DNA of 64,000 bases from an uncultured Clostridia bacterium (GTDB lineage: Bacteria; Bacillota; Clostridia; Lachnospirales; CAG-274), in the NCBI GenBank assembly GCA_944381435.1, contig CALWLD010000005.1, positions 30,902 through 94,901 of the forward strand, in the 5' to 3' direction. Of the stretch, positions 20,486-30,459 are shown piece by piece. The number at the start of each line of letters is the position of its first letter. Within the stretch, counting starts at the first letter, position 1. Under the pieces are notes generated by a model. It was not told where the DNA came from. It ran no database searches and saw only the letters and a list, made by a program, of their open reading frames with translations. A program made the position numbers and the translations under genes.

Positions 20486-21286
20486 TTAATTAGTAGAAAC
20501 TTTAATTGTTATTTCATAGCCGTTTTCGTTTTTTATAAGGGAATAGTTAGTATCAACTCCCGATTGTTGCATAGTTTCTACAGCGTTTTTAATAGTATTT
20601 GTAAATATTCTTATATCTCCTATATAGCCTTTTATGTTTTTTTGGCTTTTAAGGCTTTCTCCGTTTAGCCTTTTTATAGTGTTATCTATTAGTTGTTCTG
20701 TTTTTTGTATGTTAAGGTTAAATTTTATAATTTTTTCTAAAACTTCTCTTTGAAGTTTTTCATTTTCAAGCTTTAACAAAGCACGAGCGTGCCTTTCTGT
20801 AAGCTTGTTTTGCAAAATAGTATTTTTAATATCTTTTTTTAGCTTTAAAATACGAAGCTTGTTAGATATGGTAGATTGTTTTTTTCCTATCATTTTAGCT
20901 ATTTCTCCTTGTGTATATCCAAAATCTACCATTAAGGTTTGAAAGCCTTCTGCTTCTTCTATAAAGTTTAGGTTTTCTCTTTGTACGCCTTCTATCAAAG
21001 CCATACAAGCACTATCTTTTTTATTTATAGTAGTTATGATAGCAGGTATTTTAGCCATATTTATTTTTTTACAAGCTTTAAGCCTACGTTCACCTGCTAT
21101 AAGCTCATAACAACCTTTTACCTCTCTAACAAGGATAGGCTCTAGCACACCATATTTTTCTATAGATAAGGCTAAATCTTCTATAGCTTTTTCTTCAAAT
21201 GATTTTCTTGGTTGGTAAGGGTTTGGATAAATTTTTTCTACATCTAAATAAACTATTTCTTTTTGTGTATTAGTTAAACTTTGCAT
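20486..21286 (-). CDS. noc: ParB/Noc family nucleoid protein
   Basis: 266 residues starting at ATG 21286, which follows an AGAGGTG site; an upstream in-frame start at 21319 lacks one. Domains: ParB N-terminal CTPase fold with NPYQPRKSF and the GERRLKA box, then a helix-turn-helix (YTQGEIAKMIGKKQSTISNKLRILKL), then a dimerisation domain. Position next to rsmG matches Noc, which spreads on DNA and blocks division over the nucleoid. The long N-terminal membrane-targeting extension of Bacillus Noc is absent. No soj/parA is adjacent, so a chromosome-partition role (ParB/Spo0J) remains possible. Confidence 0.85.
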   Translation of the reverse strand: MQSLTNTQKEIVYLDVEKIYPNPYQPRKSFEEKAIEDLALSIEKYGVLEPILVREVKGCYELIAGERRLKACKKINMAKIPAIITTINKKDSACMALIEGVQRENLNFIEEAEGFQTLMVDFGYTQGEIAKMIGKKQSTISNKLRILKLKKDIKNTILQNKLTERHARALLKLENEKLQREVLEKIIKFNLNIQKTEQLIDNTIKRLNGESLKSQKNIKGYIGDIRIFTNTIKNAVETMQQSGVDTNYSLIKNENGYEITIKVSTN

Positions 21287-21412
21287 AATGCACCTCTTAG
21301 AATTATATTTTAGGTGCATTATAGCATATATTTCCTGTGTATTTCCAATTATCTGAAAATTCTAAACAAAAAGATAATTACAAAATAATACTTTAAATAG
21401 CTATATATTTTG

Positions 21413-22123
21413 TCATTTAATAGGATTTTTAGATACCTTACCAGCTTTTCTTGGATATTGCTTAGGAGTTTGTCTTATTTTTTTTATAAAAACTAGCTTA
21501 TGCTCTATGTCTGTAAAAGGTATTTTTATAGTTTCTATTTTTTCTATCTCTCCTCCAAGGGTAGATATAGCTTTTTTAGCATCTATAAGCTCACTATCTA
21601 ACAAAGGGCCTTTTAAAGCGATGAAATACCCTCCAACCTTTACAAAAGGTAAATCAAATTCGGCTAAAACACTTAAATTTGCAACGGCACGAGATACACA
21701 AAAATCATATTTTTCTCTAAAATTTGCATCTTGCCCAGCATCTTCTGCCCTAGAATGTACGTAAGTTATATTTTGTAAATTTAGTTCATCACCTACACAT
21801 TTTAAAAAGTTTATACGCTTGTTTAAAGAATCTAAAAGGGTAGGGAGGCTATCTTTACAAAATATTTTTATAGGAAGGGCAGGAAAGCCTGCCCCTGTGC
21901 CTACATCTATAAAGGTTTTGTTGTTAAAATCTACAAATTTACATACAGTTAAACAATCTATAAAATGCTTTAATATAATTTCCTTATCATCTGTTATGGC
22001 AGTAAGGTTTATTTTATTGTTCCAATCAAGCAAAATATCTTTATATTTTAAAAAATTATCTATTTGCAAATCATCTATGTTAAGATTAAGCTCATTACAA
22101 GCATTCTTTAATAAATCTTTCAT
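21413..22123 (-). CDS. rsmG: 16S rRNA (guanine527-N7)-methyltransferase
   Basis: 236-residue SAM-dependent methyltransferase modifying 16S rRNA. The motif DVGTGAGFPALPIKIF binds SAM, and FDxCVSRAVANLSVLAEF is the family signature region. The C-terminus is a basic tail. The mnmG-rsmG-noc order is the conserved origin-side arrangement, but here a small unknown gene and an intergenic repeat separate mnmG from rsmG. Confidence 0.95.
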   Translation of the reverse strand: MKDLLKNACNELNLNIDDLQIDNFLKYKDILLDWNNKINLTAITDDKEIILKHFIDCLTVCKFVDFNNKTFIDVGTGAGFPALPIKIFCKDSLPTLLDSLNKRINFLKCVGDELNLQNITYVHSRAEDAGQDANFREKYDFCVSRAVANLSVLAEFDLPFVKVGGYFIALKGPLLDSELIDAKKAISTLGGEIEKIETIKIPFTDIEHKLVFIKKIRQTPKQYPRKAGKVSKNPIK

Positions 22124-22133
22124 AAAAAGCTCC

Positions 22134-22538
22134 TTAATAAGTTGTTTCTTTTGTTATTTTATATATCTTCCATTTGCTAATGTTATCAGGCTCATTTATC
22201 ATATAAAAATTTATAATCCCTTTAAATTTTAAATTTTTATCCATTATCAAAAAGGCATTTATTTTTTCATTTTTGTTTATATAAAAGCTTACTTTATCTA
22301 GGCTTTTATATAAATATTCATCGTTAAAAAATTCTTTTAATACGGATAAATTAATATCTTTATAATAAGCTTTGCTTATAAAGTTTTTTGCCTCTATAAG
22401 CTTGTTTTTTTTAATAAGCAAAATAAAACTTTTGCTAGTATATTGATGGTTTAATATACTAAAAAAAGGAGCTTTGCTATTATCTAAATGAAAGTAATTT
22501 TGTTTTTTATGTTTGTTTTTTATGGGTAAAAAAATCAA
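22134..22538 (-). CDS. Hypothetical protein between mnmG and rsmG
   Basis: 134 residues, Lys/Asn/Ile/Phe-rich, with no signal peptide or membrane segment that I can define. No motif recognised. It ends 10 nt before the rsmG start, so the two are likely co-transcribed. It lies directly beside dispersed repeat copy D. The reading frame is open and its A/T codon use resembles its neighbours. Confidence 0.6.
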   Translation of the reverse strand: MIFLPIKNKHKKQNYFHLDNSKAPFFSILNHQYTSKSFILLIKKNKLIEAKNFISKAYYKDINLSVLKEFFNDEYLYKSLDKVSFYINKNEKINAFLIMDKNLKFKGIINFYMINEPDNISKWKIYKITKETTY

Positions 22539-22562
22539 GCTATCACTCCTTTACAGTATATT

Positions 22563-22762
22563 TTATAAAACATACTGTTATATTTTTGAAAACTCAAATT
22601 TCTGTTTTAAGGCAAGGTGATTAATATTCTAAACCAGCCCGCCACCCTATGTGGGGAGTTCCCCACACCCCCGCGAGCTATTACTCATATTTTTCAATTA
22701 GTCATTAAATTTTATTTTGTCTATAGCTTGGCATTTTATGTTATAAAACATACTGTTATATT
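22563..22762 (+). repeat. Dispersed intergenic repeat, copy D, with 22-bp flanking direct repeats
   Basis: The core CTAAACCAGCCCGCCACCC is followed by the hairpin TGTGGGGAGTTCCCCACA and ends TTATTTTGTCTATAGC. The identical 22-bp sequence that starts TTATAAAACATACTG borders it at 22563-22584 and 22741-22762. The right half (GAGCTATTACTCATATTT...TTAGTCATTAA) is shared with unit F3 at 63.8 kb but not with A-C. Confidence 0.8.
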
Positions 22763-22782
22763 ATTCTAAAAACACAAAAATG

Positions 22783-24654
22783 TTAAAGGTTTAAATAAAC
22801 TAAAAGCATATTTATATCAGCAGGGGATATACCTGATATACGAGAGGCGTGGCCTATGCTTTCTGGGCGTATTTTTTCTAGGTTTTGCTTACCTTCTAGG
22901 CTTAAGCTCATAACCTTGTTATAATCTATATCTTTTGGTATACGCTTTTTCTCAAGCTTTTTAAATTGTTCTACCTGTCTTAATTGTTTTTCTATATAGC
23001 CTTCATATTTTATTTGTATATTAACTTGTTCTTCTATATCATAAGAAAGCTCTGGTCTATCTTTATCAAGAGGAGCAAGGGCAGTGTAAGAAAGCTCTGT
23101 TCTTTTTATAAGGTCTGTAAATTTGATGCCTGTTGATAAAGGCGTGCTGTTATATTTTTCTAAAAGACTGTTTACCTCATCGCTAGGGGCGATAGATATT
23201 TTTTTAATACGTTTTATATCTTCTTCTATCTTTTTCTTTTTATCTAAAAATCTGTTATATCTATCTTCTGTTATAAGCCCAACCTTATAGCCTATTTCTG
23301 TAAGCCTTAAATCTGCGTTATCTTGTCTTAAAAGCAAGCGATATTCAGCACGAGATGTCATCATACGATAAGGCTCTAGGCTACCTTTTGTAACTATATC
23401 ATCTATCAAAACACCTATATAAGCCTGAGACCTATCTAGCACTAAAGGCTCTTCATTTTTTATATATTTTGTAGCGTTAATACCAGCTATTATCCCTTGA
23501 GCTGCTGCTTCTTCATAGCCTGATGTACCGTTAAACTGTCCCGCACTAAAAAGCCCTTTTATGTTTTTAAACTCTAGGCTAAGTTTTAACTGGGTAGCAT
23601 CTATACAATCGTATTCTATAGCATAAGCATTACGCATTATTTTACAGTTTTCAAGACCTTCTATGCTCCTATACATTTCTATTTGTATATCTATAGGTAA
23701 AGATGTGCTCATACCTTGTACATACATTTCGTTTGTATCTTCACCTTCAGGCTCAATGAAAATTTGATGTCTTTCTTTATCGGCAAAACGTACAATTTTA
23801 TCTTCAATAGAAGGGCAATAGCGAGGACCTGTCCCTTCTATCATACCACCATACATAGCAGAGCGGTGTAAGTTATCATTTATTATTTGATGTGTTTTGC
23901 TGTTAGTGTAGGTAAGATAGCAAGGAAGTTGCTCTCTTTTTATATCTTCAGGTGTGTTTTCAAAAGAGAAAGGAACAATGTTTTCATCTCCATCTTGTAT
24001 AGACATTTTAGAAAAATCTACCGTTCTTTTATCAATCCTTGCCGGTGTACCTGTTTTAAAACGATACATTTTTATGCCAAGCTCTTCAAGGCATTTGCTT
24101 AAATGGGTAGCTTGTCTTAAGCCATTAGGCCCACTTTCTATAGCCATTTCACCGTATAAACATTTTGCCTTTAAATAAGTGCCGGCACATATAATAACTG
24201 CTTTACAGTTATAAAGAACACCATCTTCTTTTAAAACCCCAGTAACAACACCATCTTTAACTATTATTTCAGAAATTTCTCCTTGTACTATATCTAAATT
24301 AGGTGTATTTTCTAAAACTTTTTTCATTTCTATATGATATTTGTTTTTATCAGCCTGTGCTCTAAGAGAATAAACAGCAGGGCCTTTGCTTGTATTAAGC
24401 ATACGAGTTTGTATATAGCTTTTATCTATGTTTTTGCCCATTTCTCCACCTAGAGCATCTATCTCTCTAACAAGATGCCCCTTTGAGCTACCACCTATGT
24501 TAGGGTTACAAGGCATCATAGCTATGCTATCTAAGTTTATAGAAAATAAAACCGTAGAAAAGCCAATACGAGCAGCAGCAAGGGCAGCCTCACAGCCAGC
24601 GTGGCCTGCACCTATAACGGCAACATCGATGTTTTCTTGCGTTAGTATGTTCAT
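22783..24654 (-). CDS. mnmG: tRNA uridine-5-carboxymethylaminomethyl modification enzyme MnmG
   Basis: 623-residue FAD protein that, with MnmE, modifies the wobble uridine (xm5U34) of several tRNAs. FAD-binding [12 protein letters not shown] is near residue 14. Also present are [29 protein letters not shown], and the C-terminal [17 protein letters not shown] and GISPADI segments. It is 13 nt downstream of mnmE, its obligate partner, in the normal order. Confidence 0.97.
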   Translation of the reverse strand: MNILTQENIDVAVIGAGHAGCEAALAAARIGFSTVLFSINLDSIAMMPCNPNIGGSSKGHLVREIDALGGEMGKNIDKSYIQTRMLNTSKGPAVYSLRAQADKNKYHIEMKKVLENTPNLDIVQGEISEIIVKDGVVTGVLKEDGVLYNCKAVIICAGTYLKAKCLYGEMAIESGPNGLRQATHLSKCLEELGIKMYRFKTGTPARIDKRTVDFSKMSIQDGDENIVPFSFENTPEDIKREQLPCYLTYTNSKTHQIINDNLHRSAMYGGMIEGTGPRYCPSIEDKIVRFADKERHQIFIEPEGEDTNEMYVQGMSTSLPIDIQIEMYRSIEGLENCKIMRNAYAIEYDCIDATQLKLSLEFKNIKGLFSAGQFNGTSGYEEAAAQGIIAGINATKYIKNEEPLVLDRSQAYIGVLIDDIVTKGSLEPYRMMTSRAEYRLLLRQDNADLRLTEIGYKVGLITEDRYNRFLDKKKKIEEDIKRIKKISIAPSDEVNSLLEKYNSTPLSTGIKFTDLIKRTELSYTALAPLDKDRPELSYDIEEQVNIQIKYEGYIEKQLRQVEQFKKLEKKRIPKDIDYNKVMSLSLEGKQNLEKIRPESIGHASRISGISPADINMLLVYLNL

Positions 24655-24667
24655 TATAAGCTCCTTT

Positions 24668-26065
24668 CTATTTGCCTAAACAAAATTCAGAAAATATTTT
24701 GTCTATAACATCTTCATCTAGGCTTTCGCCTGTTATTTCGCCTAAATATCTATAGGCTTCTATTAAATCCATAGATATAAAATCTTCAGGCATTTTGTTT
24801 TCTATTGTTTCTAAAACATTTTTAAGGCTTTCTATGCTGTTATAAAGAGAATGTTTGTTTCTTTCGTTAGATATTAAAATATCTTCATTTACGTTTATTT
24901 CTCCATCGAAAAATAGCTTTTCTATTTTATCTCTTAATGTATCAAAGCCTAAATCTTCTTTAGCAGAAAGCATTAATATGTTATCTTCTTTTATATGCTC
25001 TTTTAAGCTATCTATGTTTAGGTTAGCCTTTAAATCTGTTTTGTTAATAAGCACTAATGTTTTTTTGTTTTTTATAAAATCTAAAATTTCTAAATCTTCA
25101 TCATCTAAAGGTTTAGAATTATCTAAAACAAGAAGGACTAAATCGCTATCTTTAGCATATTCTTTAGATTTTTCTACACCTATTTTTTCTATTACATCAT
25201 CTGTTTTTCTAATACCAGCAGTATCTACAATATTAAGCAAAGCACCGTTTATATTAAGGTTTTCTTTTAAAACATCTCTTGTTGTGCCAGCAATGTTACT
25301 TACTATAGCTCTATCTTCGTTTAAAAGTACATTTAATATAGAGCTTTTACCTACGTTTGGCTTACCTAAAATAACTGTTTTTATACCTTCGTTTACAATA
25401 CGTCCTGTGTCGGCAGTTTTTAAAAGCTTTTCTATTTTTAAAATAAGGTTTCTTGTGCCTTCTTCTATCATATTATAAGTCATTGTTTCGTCGTCGTGCT
25501 CTGGATAATCTATAGAGGCTTCTATATGAGCCGTCATTGTTATAATATCGTTTCTATATTCGTCTATTTTAGCTTTTAGCTTACCTTCTAGCCTGTTCAT
25601 AGCAGATTTATGGCTTATTTCTGTTTTAGCGTTTATTATATCAATAACAGCCTCAGCTTTGCTTAAATCTATCCTACCGTTTAAAAAGGCACGCTTTGTA
25701 AATTCTCCATTTTCTGCTATCCTTGCACCATTTTTTAAAACAGTGCTTAAAACAGCCTTTGTAGAGGCTTTGCCACCGTGGCAGTTTATTTCTATAACGT
25801 CTTCACAAGTATAAGTTTTAGGGGCTTTCATAACAGATAGCAAAACTTCATCTATTATTTGTCCATTATCTTGTATGGTGCCATAAGTTAGGGTATGGCT
25901 TTTATAATCTTGTATTTTAATATTTTTTTTATTGTTATCAAAAGGTATGAATATTTTGTTTGCAATGTTAAAGGCATCTTCACCGCTAACACGAACAATA
26001 CCAATACCACCTTCACCAAAAGATGTGGCGATGGCTGCTATTGTATCAAATTCTTTAATTTTCAT
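24668..26065 (-). CDS. mnmE: tRNA modification GTPase MnmE
   Basis: 465-residue GTPase partner of MnmG. An N-terminal folate-binding-like domain ([21 protein letters not shown]) is followed by a G domain with [10 protein letters not shown] near residue 230, DTAGI and NKTD. The C-terminus is the characteristic FCLGK, with the catalytic-complex Cys at 462. It is separated from jag by two hairpins, so it may have its own promoter. Confidence 0.97.
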   Translation of the reverse strand: MKIKEFDTIAAIATSFGEGGIGIVRVSGEDAFNIANKIFIPFDNNKKNIKIQDYKSHTLTYGTIQDNGQIIDEVLLSVMKAPKTYTCEDVIEINCHGGKASTKAVLSTVLKNGARIAENGEFTKRAFLNGRIDLSKAEAVIDIINAKTEISHKSAMNRLEGKLKAKIDEYRNDIITMTAHIEASIDYPEHDDETMTYNMIEEGTRNLILKIEKLLKTADTGRIVNEGIKTVILGKPNVGKSSILNVLLNEDRAIVSNIAGTTRDVLKENLNINGALLNIVDTAGIRKTDDVIEKIGVEKSKEYAKDSDLVLLVLDNSKPLDDEDLEILDFIKNKKTLVLINKTDLKANLNIDSLKEHIKEDNILMLSAKEDLGFDTLRDKIEKLFFDGEINVNEDILISNERNKHSLYNSIESLKNVLETIENKMPEDFISMDLIEAYRYLGEITGESLDEDVIDKIFSEFCLGK

Positions 26066-26119
26066 TTTATCAAGTCCTATCTATTTGTAAAATATAATTA
26101 ACTAACAGTATTTAAAAAA

Positions 26120-26199
26120 TAGCTATTCCCATATAAAATAAAGGGATAGCTAATTTTATAATATAATTTATACCTTTGCTGTTAGCAAAGGTATAAATT
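26120..26199 (-). terminator. Two hairpins between jag and mnmE
   Basis: A perfect 16-bp stem (AATTTATACCTTTGCT, 26165-26180, with 26184-26199) follows the jag stop. A second stem (TAGCTATTCCC with GGGATAGCTA, 26120-26152) lies after it. The first can end or weaken the rnpA-yidC-jag transcript before mnmE. Confidence 0.65.
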
Positions 26200-26212
26200 T
26201 AAAGCTTGATTA

Positions 26213-26998
26213 TTATTTAGGTGATATAACAACATATCTAAAAGGTTCTTTACCCTCACTATAAGTTTTTACATAAGGGTCGTTTTGTAATGCACTGTGA
26301 ATTATCCTTCTTTCGTAAGGGTTCATAGGTTCAAGGTTTACATTACGTCTTGTTTTTCTAGCTTTTTTGCCAAGGTTTATAGCAAGCTGTTCAAGAGTTT
26401 GTTTTCTTTTTTCTCTGTAGTCTTCTGTATCTATAGTAACAGACATATAGGCATATTTACCTTTGTTTACAACAAGGTTTGTAAGATATTGTAAAGAATC
26501 TAAAGTTTGCCCACGTTTACCAATAACAACGCCAATATCTTTACCTTTTAGCTCTATAAATAAGTTATTTTTAGCATCTAGCTTAGCATCGATAGATATT
26601 TCAACGTTCATTTTTTCAAAAACTTGTTTAAGGAAGCTTACTGCAATGCCAGGAGCACTTTTATTGATTTCTTTTTGTTTAACCTCGGTTTCTTCTTTTT
26701 TAAAGCTATCTTCAGAAACCATTTTAGGAATACGCTTTTGGGTAGTTTCTGTAGTTTTAGGTGAAATAACATCTTTTTCTATGTTTTTAGGCTCTTCTTT
26801 TAACTTAGTGTTTTCTTTTGTTTCATTATCTTCTTTTATTTTTACCAAAACTTTAGCAGGCTTGCTACCAATACCTAGAAACCCTTTAGATGCATCTTGC
26901 AATACAGTGTATTCTATGTTATCGATAGTGGTATTAAGCTCTTTTAAAGCTTCATCTATAGCTAAACTAACTGTTTTAGCTGTTTTTTGTATCTCCAT
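26213..26998 (-). CDS. jag: RNA-binding protein Jag/KhpB
   Basis: 261 residues in three parts: Jag_N domain (1-55), a Lys/Glu-rich linker (about 60-115), a KH domain with GKRGQTLDSLQYL, and a C-terminal R3H domain (NPYERRIIHSAL). In Firmicutes KhpB binds RNA and is linked to cell elongation and sporulation. It follows yidC immediately, the conserved spoIIIJ-jag arrangement. Confidence 0.94.
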   Translation of the reverse strand: MEIQKTAKTVSLAIDEALKELNTTIDNIEYTVLQDASKGFLGIGSKPAKVLVKIKEDNETKENTKLKEEPKNIEKDVISPKTTETTQKRIPKMVSEDSFKKEETEVKQKEINKSAPGIAVSFLKQVFEKMNVEISIDAKLDAKNNLFIELKGKDIGVVIGKRGQTLDSLQYLTNLVVNKGKYAYMSVTIDTEDYREKRKQTLEQLAINLGKKARKTRRNVNLEPMNPYERRIIHSALQNDPYVKTYSEGKEPFRYVVISPK

Positions 26999-27031
26999 AA
27001 AAACTCCTCCTTAAAATAATAACTACAAAAA

Positions 27032-28027
27032 TTACTTAGAAGCTAAGCCTTGCTCAGCAAATTTTTTCTCACAATAGCTGTTTAAGAAGATTTGTTGGAT
27101 AATTTGAACAATGTTACCTACTATCCAATATACAGCAACACCACAAGGGATTGATATAGTAAAGAATGTCATCATAATAGGCATAACAATGTTCATTATT
27201 TTTTGTTGCATTTTTAAAGTTGGGTCATCAGATTTATTTTTTCTAGATATAACCCAGCTAGAAAGAAACGTTGTAAAACCAGATAACACAGCTAGCAATA
27301 CTTTAGGGAAGCTAAAGCCAACAGTTTCTGCAAGGTTTATGCCAAAGAAATATTCAATGCTAGATTTTTGCTGTAAAAGGCTAGATATATCTAACGAAGG
27401 AAGCCCTGCTTGAACAGCCTCCCAGTTTTCAGGTGTAAACTTGTTTATTGCTTTAAGCATATCTGGTAATTGGCTAATGTCTATAGTCATACCACGAGGT
27501 ACAAGAGGTTGTACGATAGGTACTAAAACATCAGGATAGTTAGGTGTTGCTAAAATTTGGTTAGCAATTTCTGTATATAAATTACCTATGTCTGTAACAA
27601 ATAGGTAAGCATTTTTCATAATAAAGTATAAAGCGATAAATATAGGCAACTGTATGAAAATAGGTAAACAACCGCTAAGCGGGTTATAGTTATGTTTAGA
27701 ATAAAGCTTGCTCATCTCTATTTGCATTTTCTTTGCAAGCTCTGGGTCTTTGTTACCTTTATATTTTTCTTGGATTTTTTTCATTTCAGGCTGTATTTTT
27801 TGCATTATATACATAGATTTTTGTTGTTTATAGTTAAGAGGTAATAACAATAACCTAACAATGACAGTAAATAAAATGATAGTTAAGCCAAGAGAATGGT
27901 CTGTTGTTATCATATAAACAAATTTAAAAACTATGTTTATTATAATACCTAATAACTTTGAAATAGGGCCAACGATAAAGCCAGGGTCTTTTTCTATAAT
28001 GTTTGTTAAAATAAAAATAGAGTTCAA
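27032..28027 (-). CDS. yidC: Membrane protein insertase YidC
   Basis: 331-residue membrane insertase. Hydrophobic helices surround the cytoplasmic loop KQQKSMYIMQKIQPEMKKIQEKYKG and the GCLPIFIQLPIFIALY helix. No signal-peptidase II lipobox is obvious at the N-terminus. It helps insert membrane proteins alone or with SecYEG. Between yidD and jag, as expected. Confidence 0.94.
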   Translation of the reverse strand: MNSIFILTNIIEKDPGFIVGPISKLLGIIINIVFKFVYMITTDHSLGLTIILFTVIVRLLLLPLNYKQQKSMYIMQKIQPEMKKIQEKYKGNKDPELAKKMQIEMSKLYSKHNYNPLSGCLPIFIQLPIFIALYFIMKNAYLFVTDIGNLYTEIANQILATPNYPDVLVPIVQPLVPRGMTIDISQLPDMLKAINKFTPENWEAVQAGLPSLDISSLLQQKSSIEYFFGINLAETVGFSFPKVLLAVLSGFTTFLSSWVISRKNKSDDPTLKMQQKIMNIVMPIMMTFFTISIPCGVAVYWIVGNIVQIIQQIFLNSYCEKKFAEQGLASK

Positions 28028-28048
28028 GATAAAATCCTCCTAATAAAT

Positions 28049-28261
28049 TTATGGTACAGGGTCATAACCACCTTTGCTAAATGGGTTGCATCTTAAAATA
28101 CGCCATATAGTAAGGTATGTGCCTTTAAAAAAACCGTATTTTTGGTATGCCTCACAGGCATAGTTAGAGCAAGTAGGGTAATAGATACAGCAAGGTTTTT
28201 TCATAGGCGAGATAAATTTTTGATAAAATTTTATTATATATATACAACATTTTTTTAACAT
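28049..28261 (-). CDS. yidD: Membrane protein insertion efficiency factor YidD
   Basis: 70-residue protein with the full family pattern [36 protein letters not shown]...[17 protein letters not shown]. Peripheral membrane protein that helps YidC. Fits between rnpA and yidC. Confidence 0.95.
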   Translation of the reverse strand: MLKKCCIYIIKFYQKFISPMKKPCCIYYPTCSNYACEAYQKYGFFKGTYLTIWRILRCNPFSKGGYDPVP

Positions 28262-28291
28262 AAAGTAGCCCCCTTAACCTTTAAATTAAAA

Positions 28292-28639
28292 CTATTTAAT
28301 TGGTAAATTAAATAAATTATGTTTTGAAAAAAGATGGTTCATAGCTTTGTTTATATCGTGATAAGATAAGCCTTTTGCAGTGTTTCTTGCTATAACGACA
28401 ATGCTATAGCCTTGTTTAAGCTTATCCTCGTTTAAGCGATAGCTTTCTCTTATAAGCCTTGTAACACGGCTTCTTGTAACGCTATTTCCAACCTTTTTGC
28501 TAACTGATATACCAAGGAAATTTTCTAAAGAATTGTTCTTTACAACATACATAACTAAATACTTGTTAGCTATAGATTTTCCTTTGTTATATACAAACCT
28601 AAATTGATAAGTTTTTTTAAGAGATTTTGTAAAAAGCAT
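28292..28639 (-). CDS. rnpA: Ribonuclease P protein component
   Basis: 115-residue basic protein subunit of RNase P, which matures tRNA 5' ends with the RNA subunit. The conserved helix reads VGNSVTRSRVTRLIRESYRLN (family consensus contains RNRxKR). Downstream of rpmH as usual. A weak hairpin (28687-28707) lies between the two. Confidence 0.95.
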   Translation of the reverse strand: MLFTKSLKKTYQFRFVYNKGKSIANKYLVMYVVKNNSLENFLGISVSKKVGNSVTRSRVTRLIRESYRLNEDKLKQGYSIVVIARNTAKGLSYHDINKAMNHLFSKHNLFNLPIK

Positions 28640-28763
28640 ACTTTCATCTCCTATAATAAGATTTTATAATTATATTAATAAAACATAAAGCCCACTAAAT
28701 AGCGGGCTATTTAACCAATAAAAATATAGCATTGGTGTAATATGTTAAACATTGAAGATTTAT

Positions 28764-28899
28764 ATTAAGCAGATAAAACCTTTCTACCTTTTCTACGTCT
28801 TCTCATTAAAACTTTTCTGCCGTTAGCAGTACTCATTCTTTTTCTAAAGCCGTGTACTTTACTTCTTTGTCTCTTTTTTGGTTGGTAAGTCATTTTCAT
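28764..28899 (-). CDS. rpmH: Ribosomal protein L34, with an apparent 1-nt frameshift
   Basis: The ATG at 28899 follows AAAGGAGGTG. The translation [17 protein letters not shown]..., then [15 protein letters not shown], is unmistakable L34. At 28799-28801 the plus strand reads TTT where the family needs TT. As read, the frame runs into a TAG after RKT (about 35 residues). Removing one T restores [11 protein letters not shown] and the normal 44 residues, ending at 28764. Either the sequence has a homopolymer error or this copy is truncated. The gene is too short to be found by length-filtered ORF calling. dnaA does not follow upstream. Confidence 0.85.
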
Positions 28900-28993
28900 T
28901 TCAAAAGCACCTCCTTTGTTATCTTATATGCACAAGCACTAGATTTATTATATTAAAAATAAGCTACATCGTCAAGTATTTTTGTACAAAAAT

Positions 28994-30307
28994 TTAATAA
29001 TTATATATAGGTTTAAATTTTTTATAATAATAAAGACAAACCAAAGCTCCCAAAAGCCTTGCAATAGGTACGGCAAGCCAAGCTCCCGTTACTCCAAAAA
29101 ACATAGGTAACACAACAATGCCTGTGCTTTCAAAAACAAGAGCTCTTAAAAAAGATATAATAGCAGATACTCTTCCGTTTGAAAAGGCAGTAAACATACC
29201 AGAGATAAATATTAATATACCAACAATTAAGAAACTAACAGAATATATTTTTAAGCCGTCCATTGTTAATTTAAAAACATTTGTTCCAGGCTCTGTAAAA
29301 AATCTTACCAACAAAGATGAAGAGCTAATAATAATTATATAAGCTATAAAAGATATTAAAAATACAAGCTTTATGCTTATAGAAATTAAGCTTTTTAACA
29401 TAGGTATATCTTTGTTGCCGTAAAAAAAGCTAATACGAGGAGCAACCCCTATAGAATAGCCTAAAAATACAGCTGTAACTAAATATTGTATGTAAAGGAT
29501 AATAGTTATAGCAGCAACCCCGTCTTCTCCAACGTATTTAAGCATAACAACGTTAAAAAGGAAAGTTATTATACCGCTTGATAGCTGGGAAACCATTTCT
29601 GATGAACCGTTAGAGCAAGATTTTAAGATAACAGCTTTATTTTTGCTAGGTTTTGTAAAGTGTAAAAGGCTAGTTTTTTTAATAAAAAAGGATAAGCCTA
29701 TAAGAGCAGGCACAGCATAGCCAAGCCCTGTAGCTATGGCAGCACCTTTTATGCCAAAACCAAAAGTTACTATAAACAAATAGTCAAGGACAATGTTTAA
29801 TATACCCCCAGATACAGAAAGTATTAAAGCAATTTTTGCCTTGTTGATAGCTACCAAAAATTGTTCTACAACGTATTTAAGCATAGTAGGTGTTGCAAAA
29901 ACTATCATATAAAACAAATAGCTTTTTGTATAATCATATAAGCTATTTTCTGCTTGCAAAAGCTTTAATATATATTCTATAAAGATTATGCTAGCTATAA
30001 TAATTGCTATGCTAAGGCAAAAAGTAAATAATATTATCAAAGAAAAGTCTCTTTTAGCCTCTATCTCCTTACCTTCTCCAAGCTTTGTCATAACTAAAGC
30101 ACAGCCACCACTGCCTAGCATAATAGATGTTCCAAGAAGAAAATTAACATAAGGATAGGCAATGTTTACAGCAGAAAGAGCATCTGTACCCACAAACCTA
30201 GATACAAAAGCACCATCTACTATGGTATATAAAGACATAAAAGACATCATAAGTATGGTAGGAAAAACCAACCTAAAAACTTGAGATATTTTAAACTTAC
30301 TTTCCAT
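28994..30307 (-). CDS. MATE family efflux transporter (paralogue 1)
   Basis: A 437-residue protein with about 12 membrane helices. The MATE pattern is clear (TIVDGAFVSRFVGTDALSAVNIAYP; GSGGCALVMTKLGEG; ILNIVLDYLFIVTFGFGIKGAAIATGLGY). The likely activity is Na+ or H+ antiport of drugs or metabolites; the substrate is unknown. I start at ATG 30307 after AAGGAG; the in-frame TTG at 30328 is less likely. It is very similar along its whole length to the gene at 30605-31918, a tandem duplication. A two-hairpin leader element lies immediately upstream. Confidence 0.93.
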   Translation of the reverse strand: MESKFKISQVFRLVFPTILMMSFMSLYTIVDGAFVSRFVGTDALSAVNIAYPYVNFLLGTSIMLGSGGCALVMTKLGEGKEIEAKRDFSLIILFTFCLSIAIIIASIIFIEYILKLLQAENSLYDYTKSYLFYMIVFATPTMLKYVVEQFLVAINKAKIALILSVSGGILNIVLDYLFIVTFGFGIKGAAIATGLGYAVPALIGLSFFIKKTSLLHFTKPSKNKAVILKSCSNGSSEMVSQLSSGIITFLFNVVMLKYVGEDGVAAITIILYIQYLVTAVFLGYSIGVAPRISFFYGNKDIPMLKSLISISIKLVFLISFIAYIIIISSSSLLVRFFTEPGTNVFKLTMDGLKIYSVSFLIVGILIFISGMFTAFSNGRVSAIISFLRALVFESTGIVVLPMFFGVTGAWLAVPIARLLGALVCLYYYKKFKPIYNY

Positions 30308-30320
30308 AAAAAACTCCTTA

Positions 30321-30399
30321 TAAATCAATTTTTACCACTTTATGTTCAAAAACAGGCACTCCTAAAATTTTTTTAATTAAAAAATTAAGAGGTGCCTTA
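30321..30399 (-). promoter_or_regulatory. Two-hairpin leader element, copy 3 (upstream of MATE 1)
   Basis: On the minus strand a long stem starts AAGGCACCTCTTAA and ends GGAGTGCCT. It is followed by GTTTTTGAACA and by AAAATTGATTTA, which ends 14 nt before the start codon. Order, closing pairs and the 3' segment match the copies at 35198 and 38031, but the stem sequence differs. Confidence 0.5.
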
Positions 30400-30459
30400 G
30401 TTATAATTAATAAATTATCTAAAGGATATGATAAACTATAAAAAATATATAGTCAATAT

